Below, one piece after another: positions 30,232 through 38,530 of a stretch of 46,809 bases of DNA; the stretch's first letter is position 1; every line of letters begins with the position of its first letter. A program made the translations under genes and the position numbers. The stretch spans positions 1-46,809 of the forward strand of contig CAYSNW010000027.1 of NCBI GenBank assembly GCA_964432415.1, given 5' to 3'. The notes under the pieces were generated by a model that saw only the letters and a list, made by a program, of their open reading frames with translations, was not told the origin of the DNA and did not search any database. This stretch comes from JAFECT01 sp964432415. Its GTDB lineage: Bacteria; Pseudomonadota; Alphaproteobacteria; Caulobacterales; Caulobacteraceae.

Positions 30232-32106
30232 TCACCGCGTGGGGTGGAAGAAATCGAAAATCCGCTGGGCCAGAGCCTCGTTGACCCCCTCGACCTTGGC
30301 CAGATCCGCCACCGCGGCGCGCGAGACGCCCTTGGCCGATCCGAAGGCGTGCAGCAGGGCCTTCTTGCGCTTGGCGCCGACGCCCTCGACCTCATCCAGC
30401 GGGTTCCTCGCCATGTCGACCTTGCGCCGCGCCCGGTGGGTGCCGATGGCGAAGCGGTGGGCCTCGTCGCGCAGGCGCTGCAGGTAGTAGAGCACCGGGC
30501 TCTTGGGCTCGAGCATGAAGGGCGCCTGGCCGGGCTTGAAGAAGCGCTCCAGGCCCGCGTCCCGGTCCGGCCCCTTGGCCACGCCGACGACAGGGATATC
30601 TTCGACCCCGAGTTCGGCCATCACCTCCAGCACCGCCGCCAGCTGCCCCGCGCCGCCGTCGATCAGGACCAGGTCGGGACGGATGGGGTCGGCCCCCTCT
30701 TCCTCCTCCTTGACCAGGCGGGCGAAACGCCGGCTCAGCACCTCGCGCATCATGCCGTAGTCGTCGCCCGGGACCAGGTCCTGGGAGCGGATGTTGAATT
30801 TGCGGTACTGGCTTTTCTGGAAGCCCTCGGGCCCGGCCACGATCATGCCGCCCACCGCATTGGTCCCCATGACGTGGGAGTTGTCGTAGACCTCGATCCG
30901 CTCCGGCGCCCCGTCCAGGCCGAAGGCCTCGGCCACCCCGTCGAGCAGGATGGTCTGGGCCGAGCTCTCCGAGAGCTTGCGCCCCAGGGCCTCCCGCGCA
31001 TTGGTCAGGGCGTGGGCCACCAGCTCGCGCTTCTCGCCGCGCGCCGGGGTGGAGATCTCGACCTTGCGCCCGCGCCGCATGGCCAGGGCGTCGGCCAGCA
31101 GCACGGCCTCCGCCGGGGCGTGGGAGGTCAGGATCAGGCGCGGGATCGGCTTGTTCTCGTAGAACTGGCCCATGAAGGCGCCCAGGATCGTGGCCTCGTC
31201 GTCGCTCTTGTCGATGCGCGGGAAGTAGGCCCAGTTGCCCCAGTTCTGCCCCGCCCGGAAGAAGAAGACCTGCACGCAGGCGTGGCCGCCCTCGGCGTGA
31301 AGCGCGAAGACGTCGGCCTCCTCCACCGTCTCGGGATTGATCGACTGCTCCATGGCGATGGCCGACAGGGCCCGGATACGGTCCCTCAGCCGCGCGGCGC
31401 GCTCGAAGTCGAGGTCGTCGGAGGCCTGGCTCATCTCCTTCGACAGCCGGGTCATGACCTCGCGGCTCTTGCCGCGCAGGAAGGCTTCCGCCTCGCCGAC
31501 CAGGTCGTCGTATTCGGCCGGGGTCACCAGTTTCACGCAAGGCGCGCTGCACCGCTTGATCTGGTGCAGCATGCAGGGCCGGGTGCGGCCCTCAAACGCG
31601 CTGTCCGAACACGTGCGCAGCAGGAAGGCCTTCTGCAGGGTGTTCAGCGTCCGGTTCACCGCCCAGGTGGAGGCGAAGGGCCCGAAGTAGTCGCCCTCGG
31701 TCGCGTGCGCCCCGCGGTGCTTCTTGACCTGGGCGGCGGGGTGGTCGCGCCGGATCAGAATCTCGGCGAAGGACTTGTCATCGCGCAGCACCACGTTGAA
31801 GCGCGGCTTAAGGTGCTTGATCAGGTTGGATTCGAGCAGCAGGGCCTCGGTCTCGGTCGAGGTGGTGACGAACTGCATGGCCCGGGTCTGGTGCACCATC
31901 AGGGCGATGCGCTGGGTGTGGAAACGGCCCTGGGCGTACTGCATCACCCGCTTCTTCAGGCTGCGGGCCTTGCCGACGTACAGCACCTCGCCGTTCTCGC
32001 CGATCATGCGGTAGACGCCCGGGCCGTCGGGCGCACGGCGGGCTTCGTCGCGAATCAGATCCGCGCCGGTCAGCTCCGTCTTTGAGGGGGTGGGCGAGTC
32101 GTCCAT
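30232..32106 (-). CDS. uvrC: Excinuclease ABC subunit C
   Basis: A full-length 624-residue UvrC, which makes both incisions in nucleotide excision repair. The GIY-YIG endonuclease (GVYRMIGENGEVLYVGKARS) is N-terminal. A cysteine cluster follows (CSDSAFEGRTRPCMLHQIKR), then the UVR motif that binds UvrB (MSQASDDLDFERAARLRDRI), the RNase H-like C-terminal nuclease (LVLIDGGAGQLAAVLEV) and tandem helix-hairpin-helix motifs (EVEGVGAKRKKALLHAFG, KVEGVNEALAQRI). ATG 32106 is the start. Confidence 0.97.
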   Translation of the reverse strand: MDDSPTPSKTELTGADLIRDEARRAPDGPGVYRMIGENGEVLYVGKARSLKKRVMQYAQGRFHTQRIALMVHQTRAMQFVTTSTETEALLLESNLIKHLKPRFNVVLRDDKSFAEILIRRDHPAAQVKKHRGAHATEGDYFGPFASTWAVNRTLNTLQKAFLLRTCSDSAFEGRTRPCMLHQIKRCSAPCVKLVTPAEYDDLVGEAEAFLRGKSREVMTRLSKEMSQASDDLDFERAARLRDRIRALSAIAMEQSINPETVEEADVFALHAEGGHACVQVFFFRAGQNWGNWAYFPRIDKSDDEATILGAFMGQFYENKPIPRLILTSHAPAEAVLLADALAMRRGRKVEISTPARGEKRELVAHALTNAREALGRKLSESSAQTILLDGVAEAFGLDGAPERIEVYDNSHVMGTNAVGGMIVAGPEGFQKSQYRKFNIRSQDLVPGDDYGMMREVLSRRFARLVKEEEEGADPIRPDLVLIDGGAGQLAAVLEVMAELGVEDIPVVGVAKGPDRDAGLERFFKPGQAPFMLEPKSPVLYYLQRLRDEAHRFAIGTHRARRKVDMARNPLDEVEGVGAKRKKALLHAFGSAKGVSRAAVADLAKVEGVNEALAQRIFDFFHPTR

Positions 32107-32176
32107 GGATGCAGGATATAGGCGCTCGGGGGCCGCGTGTGTCAGCCCCGCAGCGACAGGACGCGGGGGAACCGTG

Positions 32177-33619
32177 ATGAGTCTTCGTACCTGGGCGGCC
32201 GGTCTGGCCGCCGCGTTCGTGGCGGGCGCCGCCGTGGCCGCCGACGACGGCTGGCCCGCCCTGACCCGCGCCGACGTCGAGGCCGCCTACGCCCTGATCC
32301 GGGACAACCATCCCGCGGCGGCGAAGGAGATGGGCGACGAGGCCTTCCGCCGCAATCTGGAGGCGGGACACGCCCTGGCGCTCGAACGCGCCGGGAAGGT
32401 CGACAGCATCGAGGGCTATACGGCGACCATGGCCGGCTTCGCGCGCGCGTTTCAGGACAAGCACGTCTGGTCGCGCCCGCTCTACAACCCCGCTTCGGTG
32501 GACTGGGCCGGCCTGCTGACCGTGCGGCGTCCGGCGGGCGTGATCGTGGCCGAGGACGAACCGGCGGCCGGCGCCGCCTCCCTGGTCGGCTGGCGCGTCG
32601 TCGGCTGCGACGGGCGCGGCATCGACGCCATCGGCGAGGAGCAGATCGGCGGTTTCCGCGCGGTCTGGGCGGTGGAGGCCCAGCGGGCGCAGTACGCCCC
32701 GTTCCTGTTCGAGAACGAAGGCAATCCGTTCGTGAAGCGCGCCTCGGTTTGCGAGTTCGAGAAGGATGGCGCGCGCCGCACGGAGACGCTGGCCTGGCGC
32801 CGGATCGGGCGCGACGACTTCTACGCCCGGGCCCGCAAGGTGCTGAAATTCGGCGCCCCGGGGTGGGGCGTGCGCGAGATTCCGGGCGGCTGGTGGATCT
32901 CGCTGCAGAGCCTGGAGGACAAGGCCATTCCCGTGGTCGAGGCCGTGCGCGCCAGGGCGGAGGCCATGCGCGGCTCCTCCCTGGTGGTGCTGGATATGCG
33001 GCGCAACGGCGGCGGCAACTCCAGCTACGGCGACCAGATCGCCGAGGCCCTGCTGGGCAAGGCGTACATCCAGGCCCGCACCGGGTCGGGTTCGGGCGAC
33101 TGCGGCCTGGTCTGGCGGGTGTCGCCGGACAACATCGGCACCATGGAGACCTATCGCGCCCGCTTCGGCCCGCAGCAGGGGCCTGAGTATGTCGCGGAGA
33201 TGGACAGGCTGATCGGCCGGGCGAAGAGCGCCCAGGCCAAGGGCGAGCCGTTCACCGGCCCGGTCGCCTGCAAGGCGGGCGCGGCCCCGCCGCGGGCCGG
33301 CGGACCCGCCTGGCCGATCAAGGCCCGACTGGTGCTGGTGACCGACTCGCTCTGCTTCAGTTCGTGCCTGGAGGTGACCGACCTGTTCCGCCGGCTGGGC
33401 GCGCTGCACGTCGGCCAGACCACCGACGCCGCGACCCGCTACTTCGAGGTGCGCGAGATCAAGCTGCCGTCGGGCCTGTCGATGTTCTCCACCCTGCAGG
33501 CCGCGTCGCTGGGCTCCCCGCCCCAGGTCGGGCCTTTCGCGCCGGAGATTCCCTATCCGGGGGACCTGTCCGACACAGCGGCGCTGGAGACCTGGGTGCG
33601 GGCGACGGCCGGGCGCTGA
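32177..33619 (+). CDS. Exported S41-like protease family protein
   Basis: A 480-residue exported protein with a signal peptide (WAAGLAAAFVAGAAVAA). The helical N-terminus (LTRADVEAAYALIRDNHPAA, TATMAGFARAFQDKHV) and the later strand SLVVLDMRRNGGGNSSYGDQ match the S41 fold. RLVLVTDSLCFSSCLEVTDL holds the probable nucleophile Ser in the turn expected for the family, here between two cysteines. No PDZ domain is obvious. ATG 32177 has GTG 32174 just ahead. It differs enough from the 27587-28948 protein that recent duplication is unlikely. Confidence 0.72.
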   Translation: MSLRTWAAGLAAAFVAGAAVAADDGWPALTRADVEAAYALIRDNHPAAAKEMGDEAFRRNLEAGHALALERAGKVDSIEGYTATMAGFARAFQDKHVWSRPLYNPASVDWAGLLTVRRPAGVIVAEDEPAAGAASLVGWRVVGCDGRGIDAIGEEQIGGFRAVWAVEAQRAQYAPFLFENEGNPFVKRASVCEFEKDGARRTETLAWRRIGRDDFYARARKVLKFGAPGWGVREIPGGWWISLQSLEDKAIPVVEAVRARAEAMRGSSLVVLDMRRNGGGNSSYGDQIAEALLGKAYIQARTGSGSGDCGLVWRVSPDNIGTMETYRARFGPQQGPEYVAEMDRLIGRAKSAQAKGEPFTGPVACKAGAAPPRAGGPAWPIKARLVLVTDSLCFSSCLEVTDLFRRLGALHVGQTTDAATRYFEVREIKLPSGLSMFSTLQAASLGSPPQVGPFAPEIPYPGDLSDTAALETWVRATAGR

Positions 33620-33622
33620 GCC

Positions 33623-34068
33623 TCAGCCGCGGCGGACCAGCACCGCGCCGATGAAGACCAGGGCGACGCCGAGCAGCTTCATGGCGTCAAAGGGCCGCTT
33701 CGCCAGCCCCAGCAGGCCGAACTGATCCACCGCCACGGCGGTGGCCAGCTGGGCGGCGATGGCGAGCGTCAGGGTCGCGGCCACCCCGATCCGGGGCGCG
33801 CCGAAGGCGATGGCGAAGACGAACACTGCGCCGTACAGCCCGCCCATCCAGGCCCACATCGGCAGGGCCTTCACGGCTCCCGCCTCCGGTCTAGCGCCGA
33901 TGACGGCGGCGGCGAGCCCCAGGGCGATCGCGCCCACGACGAAGGAGACGAGGGCGGCGTTGAGCGTGGACCCCACCCCGCGCGCCAGCATGGCGTGGTC
34001 GGCGGCTGCAGGGCCAGCAGCGTCCCGCCCACGAGCGCGGCCATCACGGCGAAGCTGGTCTGGTTCAT
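33623..34068 (-). pseudogene. DMT superfamily (DUF606/YdcZ-like) transporter, frameshifted
   Basis: The family normally has ~145 residues starting with a membrane helix. Here the N-terminus MNQTSFAVMAALVGGTLLAL reads from ATG 34068 in one frame, while the rest (MLARGVGSTLNAALVSFVVG onward to the stop at 33623) is in another. One missing base near 34003-34012, in the stretch after CTGCAG on the minus strand, would rejoin them as LALQAADHAMLARG. The downstream part alone has its own ATG at 33991 but would lack helix 1. Either a real pseudogene or a sequencing/assembly indel. Confidence 0.75.
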
Positions 34069-34135
34069 GGGGGGGAGGGTCGGCGGATTCGGGCGGGGAG
34101 GGGAGGCGTCAACGCGTCAAGGTCATCTTGAGAAT

Positions 34136-34158
34136 CCTTCTCCCCTCGCGGGAGAAGG
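34136..34158. repeat. Perfect hairpin CCTTCTCCC/GGGAGAAGG
   Basis: A 9-bp perfect stem (34136-34144 with 34150-34158) and 5-nt loop CTCGC lies 7 nt past the NUDIX stop. The sequence matches a type of palindrome scattered in intergenic regions of related genomes. No U-tract follows on either strand, so termination is possible but unproven. Confidence 0.55.
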
Positions 34159-34165
34159 TTACCAG

Positions 34166-34636
34166 TCACCAGTGAGGATCGGGCTGGGATTGGCCCAGCA
34201 CTTCCTCGATCCGCGCGCGGGTTCCGCGGGTCGTGCCTTCGGGCAGGGCGTTGGGCGGGAAGAACCCCACGTTCAGGATCTCCGCCCCGGCCTTGCGCGG
34301 AACCTCGGTCCAGTCGGTGACCCGATAGACCAGCACATGGTCGCCGCGGAACGCCCGCTCGTTGCCGTGGACGGAGACCAGCATCGGGCGGCCCACCGGA
34401 TCGATCCCGGCCTCCTCGCGCAGTTCCCGCGCCGCCGCCGCCTCCGCCGTTTCGCCACGGTCGACGCCGCCGCCCGGCAGATGCCAGCCATGGACGTAGG
34501 TGTGCTCCACCAGCAGCACGCGCCCGTCGCGGTCCGTCGCGATCACCCGCACGCCCAGGGTCATCCCGCGCAGCCAACGCGAGACCAGGTGGAACAGGGG
34601 CCGGGTGAAGGGCTCGACGCGGCGGCGCCAGATCAT
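34166..34636 (-). CDS. NUDIX hydrolase
   Basis: A 156-residue NUDIX hydrolase. The NUDIX box G-x5-E-x7-R-E-x2-E-E-x-G is complete: GGGVDRGETAEAAAARELRE followed by EAG. The N-terminus VEPFTRPLFHLVSRWLRGMT is a family-specific helix ahead of the beta-sheet (GVRVIATDRDGRVLLVEH). It would hydrolyse a nucleoside diphosphate linked to another moiety; the substrate is unknown. ATG 34636 is the start. Confidence 0.88.
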   Translation of the reverse strand: MIWRRRVEPFTRPLFHLVSRWLRGMTLGVRVIATDRDGRVLLVEHTYVHGWHLPGGGVDRGETAEAAAARELREEAGIDPVGRPMLVSVHGNERAFRGDHVLVYRVTDWTEVPRKAGAEILNVGFFPPNALPEGTTRGTRARIEEVLGQSQPDPHW

Positions 34637-34747
34637 GGGACGGTGATAACAACCCTTCAGCCGCCGCGCGAGGTTGGTCTTCAGGGGGCGTCTTGCGGCG
34701 CGCGCGCCGGCCGGCTAAGCGATCTGAAGTCCGCACGGGAGCTTTCC

Positions 34748-34828
34748 ATGACCGCGATTCTCGCGATCCTCATCTTTATCGCCGTCCTCGGCGTGCTCAA
34801 CGTCGTCGAATTCGGCCGGCTCGACTGA
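34748..34828 (+). CDS. 26-residue single-pass membrane peptide
   Basis: A very short open frame with good gene signals. ATG 34748 follows GGGAG (34738-34742) by 5 nt. The peptide starts MTAILAILIFIAVLGVLNVV, one hydrophobic helix, and ends EFGRLD, a charged tail. The TGA at 34826-34828 is 5 nt before the CaCA exchanger ATG at 34834, which has no ribosome-binding site of its own, so translation looks coupled. It may be a small subunit or regulator of that transporter. Too short for codon-usage proof. Confidence 0.6.
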   Translation: MTAILAILIFIAVLGVLNVVEFGRLD

Positions 34829-34833
34829 ACGCC

Positions 34834-35745
34834 ATGGCCGGGGGCCCGGGCGCGATCCTCGGTCTGCTCTGCGGCGTGCTCCTGGCCTTCGCCGGCGGCG
34901 AGGCGCTGAGCCGCGGTTCGCGCGCCCTGCTGGCCGGGGCCGCGGGCCTGGCCGCCTTCGCCGCCGTGCTCTGCTCGGCGGTCCCCGAATACGCCTTCGC
35001 CATGCGCGCCTCGGCCATCAACCTGCCGGGCGCGGCGGTGGGCGCCATCGCCGGCTCCTTCGCCGTCAACGCCCTGATCGCGGCGGTCGTGGCCTCCTCC
35101 GGCTCCGGCGAGCCGGTGCGCGGCGCGCGCGGCTTCGCGGTGTTCTCGGCCCTGGCCGCCACCGTCCTGATCACCGCCGCCTTCGACGGCCGCATCTCGC
35201 GTTCGGAGGGCGAGCTGATGGTCGCCGCCGCCCTGTTCGTGGCCTGGCGCGCCGCCCGGCTGGAGAGCGGGGAGGAGGTCGCGCTCAAACCCAAACCCCT
35301 GGCCGGGATCGGCTGGCTCGCGTTCGGCGTCGCCCTGACCGCCGCGGGGACCTGGCTGGCGCTGGAGCAGGTGTTCAAGCTGTCGGGCGGCCTGCAGGGG
35401 CCGGACCTGACCGTGGGACTGATCGCGCTGGGCATCGGCGCGGCCCTGCCCGAAACCGTCGCCGCCGTCCGCGCCGCCCGCCGCGGCGAGGGCGCCCAGG
35501 CCTTCGTCAATATCGCCACCGGAGCCTCCCTGACCCTGCTCGGCGCGCTCGGCGCCGCGGCCATGGTGCGCCCCGTCGTGGTCTATGAGGCCTTCCTGGG
35601 GGTGCCGACCGCGGCGGTGGTGGTCTCCGCGCTTGTCCTGCTGCTGCTGGCCTTCACCCGGGTGAAGGCCCCGAAGATCGCCGTGGCGCTGGGGGCGATG
35701 GTCTATCTCGGCTTCCTGGTCGCCTTCGTGCGCAACGCCGGCTAG
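34834..35745 (+). CDS. CaCA-type sodium/calcium exchanger-like membrane protein
   Basis: A 303-residue protein with about ten membrane helices in two inverted halves. The alpha repeats of the Ca2+/cation antiporter family are recognisable: SAVPEYAFAMRASAINLPG in the first half and GIGAALPETVAAVRAARRGE in the second, each with the P-E pair that coordinates the cation. The central loop (ARLESGEEVALKPKP) is short. The transported ion is uncertain. It is probably translated by coupling from the 26-residue membrane peptide. Confidence 0.78.
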   Translation: MAGGPGAILGLLCGVLLAFAGGEALSRGSRALLAGAAGLAAFAAVLCSAVPEYAFAMRASAINLPGAAVGAIAGSFAVNALIAAVVASSGSGEPVRGARGFAVFSALAATVLITAAFDGRISRSEGELMVAAALFVAWRAARLESGEEVALKPKPLAGIGWLAFGVALTAAGTWLALEQVFKLSGGLQGPDLTVGLIALGIGAALPETVAAVRAARRGEGAQAFVNIATGASLTLLGALGAAAMVRPVVVYEAFLGVPTAAVVVSALVLLLLAFTRVKAPKIAVALGAMVYLGFLVAFVRNAG

Positions 35746-35774
35746 GCGCCCGGACATACCCTAGACTCTTGGAT

Positions 35775-36146
35775 TTAGAGCGCGGCCGGTCCGATGTAGA
35801 CGCAGGCGTCGCCGGTGCTTTCGCGAAAGACCCGCACCCTGGCGAGCTTGTCCGTCCTCGCCGCCAGCCGCCGCCAGATCCAGGCGGCGAGATTTTCCAG
35901 CGTCGCGGGGCCGAGGTCGGCGATCTCGTCCAGCAGCCGATGATCCAGCGCCGCGCGCACCTCGCTGAGGTGCGCTTCGACCACGCCCAGGTCCACCAGC
36001 ATTCCGGTCGCCGGATCGGGTTCGCCGCACAGGGTCACCTCCACGCCATAGGAATGGCCGTGGATGCGCGCGCTCGCTTCAGCCTCCACCGCGCGGCGAA
36101 GCGTATGCGCCGCTTCAAAGCTAAAACGCTTGGAAAGCTCGTACAT
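35775..36146 (-). CDS. PTPS/QueD homologue without the catalytic cysteine
   Basis: A 123-residue protein of the 6-pyruvoyl-tetrahydropterin synthase / 6-carboxytetrahydropterin synthase family. Zinc ligands His14 (FEAAHTL), His29 and His31 (HGHSYGVEV) are present, as are Asp68-His69 (LDHRLLDEI) and the pterin-anchoring Glu109 (FRESTGDACVYIG). The QueD catalytic cysteine of the CxxxHGH motif is replaced by Ser25, and there is no other cysteine before HGH. It is therefore unlikely to be a standard QueD. It follows a pteridine-reductase gene and a FolB-like gene on the same strand, so a role in a reduced-pterin pathway is inferred. ATG 36146. Confidence 0.82.
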   Translation of the reverse strand: MYELSKRFSFEAAHTLRRAVEAEASARIHGHSYGVEVTLCGEPDPATGMLVDLGVVEAHLSEVRAALDHRLLDEIADLGPATLENLAAWIWRRLAARTDKLARVRVFRESTGDACVYIGPAAL

Positions 36147-36217
36147 GATCTCGTGGGAAAAGGGGCCGGGCGAATTCGGCAGGGGAAGTAGGGGATAGAG
36201 GCTCGACAGACAACCCC

Positions 36218-36976
36218 TCAGTCGAGTCCCACGTCGAAGGCCACGTCGCGTGTCCGGCCCGTCAGGCTCTCGCCTCCATCCACGGTCAGGACCTGCCCCG
36301 TGAGTGAGGGCGTGTCGATGATATAGGTCAGTGTACGGAGAATATCCGGAACGGTGCTGCTTATGCCGAGCGGGGTGGCGCGCCGTGACCGTTCGAGGCT
36401 CTCGTCCGATTGCTTGCCGCTCAGCATGGTGACGCCCGGCGCAATGGCGCAGACCCGGACCCGAGGCGCCAGGTGCATGGCCAGCACCCGGGTCAGGCCG
36501 AGCAGTCCGTACTTGGAAATGGTGTAGCTGAAATAGTCCGGGTTCAGGTTCTGGACCTTCTGATCCAGCATGTTGACGATCAGGCCGGGCGCGTCCGCGA
36601 AGTCCTGGGCCGAGAAGTCCCTGCACAGGAAGGCCGCGGCCGTCAGATTGGTCCTCAGATGCCGATCCCATTGGTCCCAGACGATGTCGGTCGGGGTGTC
36701 GTGCTCGAAAAGGGACGCGTTGTTTATCAGCAGATCCACCCTGCCCGCGATCGCGCCGGCCGCCGCCATCAAGCCCTCGACGCCCTCCCGTCGCGCCAGG
36801 TCGGCCTGCAGCACTTCCGCGGCGCCCTCCGTGGCGATGATCTCGTCACGCAGGCTCTGCGCGTCGCCGGCGGAGCGGTTGTAGTGGATGATCACCCGCC
36901 AGCCGTGCCGGGCGAGGTGACGGGAGATCGCCGCCCCGATCCGCTTCGCGCCGCCGGTGACCAGCGCCGTGCGCAT
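36218..36976 (-). CDS. Pteridine reductase-type SDR (FolM/PTR1-like)
   Basis: A 252-residue SDR with pteridine-reductase hallmarks: TGGAKRIG at 7-14 (the RIG variant of PTR1/FolM), HYNRSAGDA at the NADPH site, NNASLF at 85-90, catalytic Asp138 (NMLDQK) exactly 13 residues before Tyr151, and Lys155 (YTISK). The D-x12-Y-x3-K spacing is that of PTR1. It should reduce dihydropterins to tetrahydropterins, like FolM, which makes tetrahydromonapterin. Its ATG overlaps the stop of the FolB-like gene by one base, so they are co-translated. Confidence 0.88.
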   Translation of the reverse strand: MRTALVTGGAKRIGAAISRHLARHGWRVIIHYNRSAGDAQSLRDEIIATEGAAEVLQADLARREGVEGLMAAAGAIAGRVDLLINNASLFEHDTPTDIVWDQWDRHLRTNLTAAAFLCRDFSAQDFADAPGLIVNMLDQKVQNLNPDYFSYTISKYGLLGLTRVLAMHLAPRVRVCAIAPGVTMLSGKQSDESLERSRRATPLGISSTVPDILRTLTYIIDTPSLTGQVLTVDGGESLTGRTRDVAFDVGLD

Positions 36977-37404
36977 CAGGACCGAGCGCTGGATTGCGGC
37001 CGGCGACGGTAGAGTTCGACCCCGGCCCCGGCGGCCTCGTTGAAGATGTCCGGCTTGACGATCGATACCCGGCAGGCCTCGACCCAGACGATGTCGAAGC
37101 AGAGCCCCACGACCTCCTCCGCGAAGGTTTCGAGCAGGGGTGTGTGCGGGCGGGCGGGCCAGGTCTTGATCGCCTCGCGGATCGGATCGTAGTCGATGAT
37201 GCTGTTTGACAGGTCGGCGGCGGCCGGCGCGAACATCTCGACATTGACCAGCAGGCGTGTCGGCCGTTGCGGATGCTGCTCCCAGGGATGCAGCCCGACA
37301 TGGGCGTCGACCTCGACATTGCGCAGCATGACCCGGATGTAGTCCCGGGCCGAATCCCAGAGCGGCGCTGCGCCGTCCGACCCGAGAAATGTCTTTTGTT
37401 TCAT
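36976..37404 (-). CDS. FolB/FolX-like dihydroneopterin aldolase family protein
   Basis: A 142-residue protein of the dihydroneopterin aldolase / epimerase family. Functional residues fit: Glu42 in GLHPWEQ, Tyr72 in DYDPIREAI, Glu92 in LLETFAEEV and Lys117 in SIVKPDIF. A ~20-residue N-terminal extension distinguishes it from the second folB in this window. ATG 37404 has AGGAG 7 nt upstream. Placed first in the same operon as the pteridine reductase and the PTPS homologue, it may act as an epimerase or aldolase on dihydroneopterin (tri)phosphate rather than in folate synthesis. Confidence 0.85.
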   Translation of the reverse strand: MKQKTFLGSDGAAPLWDSARDYIRVMLRNVEVDAHVGLHPWEQHPQRPTRLLVNVEMFAPAAADLSNSIIDYDPIREAIKTWPARPHTPLLETFAEEVVGLCFDIVWVEACRVSIVKPDIFNEAAGAGVELYRRRPQSSARS

Positions 37405-37541
37405 TGGCGGCTCCTGCAAGTCTCGGACGCGGCGCGGACAGGACGGACGTACCGAGGCTCGTCTGGCTTGGCTAGGCTTTCATGAACGGCCGCGGGGGTT
37501 CGCGGCGGCCGCAGCGGCGCGGCTCGGGTTGGGGGGAGAGC

Positions 37542-38465
37542 ATGGAATTTCTCAACGCGATAAAGATTCTCACAGTCCCGACCTGGGTGAAATGGACGAT
37601 CGTTCTGCTGGTGGCCTTCGTTGGAGTCACCAACGCCACCCTCTTCTTCGTGGGGCTGCTCGACCTGCATCGGCTGGAGTGGGTCAAGGCCAGTATCGAA
37701 CTGATGGCGGTCGCCCTGCCGATCTTCATCGTGGCCCTGCTGGTGACCAAATCGGACGCGGGCGAGCGGTCCTTGGTCCAGAGCACCGAGTCGGTGCTCA
37801 CCCGCGTCCTGCCGGAAGTTCTTTCGAAGGTGGTGGAAGGCAATCAGTCCTTTTTCGATCCCAGCAGGATCAAGCCATCCAGGCGTACCGACAACCTGAC
37901 GAAGGTGCTGGTCAGCTACTCGCGGGGCGACTGCCATTCCGACTACGTATTGACCGTTCCCTGGGCGGCGCGTGGCGGCGCGGAGAACGGCGACGACAGG
38001 CTCAAGAAGCTGGTCCTGCGGGTCGAGATCAATGTCTACAAGGTCAACATCGATCTGTGGATCCGCCGCGATCTGATCCAGAAAGCGATGGGTCCGACCG
38101 CCGCGGAAGGCCCCGCGAAGTCCAAGGCTGTGCGCGACTACGTGTTTTCCAGGTTCGCCCACAGCATCGCCGGCGCCGAGCATGGCCAACCCCGGGTCGA
38201 GCCCGCGCAGAACGGCGAGAGCCGGGCCGGCGCCGATCTCCATGGAACCGACGGATACAAATTCAATGCCGGAATTCTCTCCAGGCAGTTCGACGGCCGG
38301 GCCTATGGGGTCCTGGTCGGCACGCGCCACCTTCCGCGCGAATTCCTCTGGAGCGCGGCCGAGAAGCTTTTCTTTGCGCAGGACCTGATGCTGATGCTCC
38401 GGTCGATGCTCTCCGAGGCGCCGGATCTGTTCGAGACCGTCGAGGAGCCCGGCGCGCGGCGTTGA
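37542..38465 (+). CDS. Membrane-anchored protein of unknown function
   Basis: A 307-residue protein I do not recognise. Two membrane helices lie in the first 70 residues (WTIVLLVAFVGVTNATLFFV and IELMAVALPIFIVALLV); the remainder is soluble, mixed alpha/beta, with KLVLRVEINVYKVNIDLWIR and ILSRQFDGRAYGVLVGTRHL. ATG 37542 follows GGGGGGAGAG. It sits between the minus-strand pterin operon and the plus-strand folB, and its G+C is a little lower than its neighbours, which could mean insertion. No motif suggests an enzyme. Confidence 0.7.
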   Translation: MEFLNAIKILTVPTWVKWTIVLLVAFVGVTNATLFFVGLLDLHRLEWVKASIELMAVALPIFIVALLVTKSDAGERSLVQSTESVLTRVLPEVLSKVVEGNQSFFDPSRIKPSRRTDNLTKVLVSYSRGDCHSDYVLTVPWAARGGAENGDDRLKKLVLRVEINVYKVNIDLWIRRDLIQKAMGPTAAEGPAKSKAVRDYVFSRFAHSIAGAEHGQPRVEPAQNGESRAGADLHGTDGYKFNAGILSRQFDGRAYGVLVGTRHLPREFLWSAAEKLFFAQDLMLMLRSMLSEAPDLFETVEEPGARR

Positions 38466-38530
38466 AGCCCGTTCCGAATCGCCGAGCGCGATGGCATGAC
38501 CCATTCCGCTGACAGGGAAGGCCGACGACA

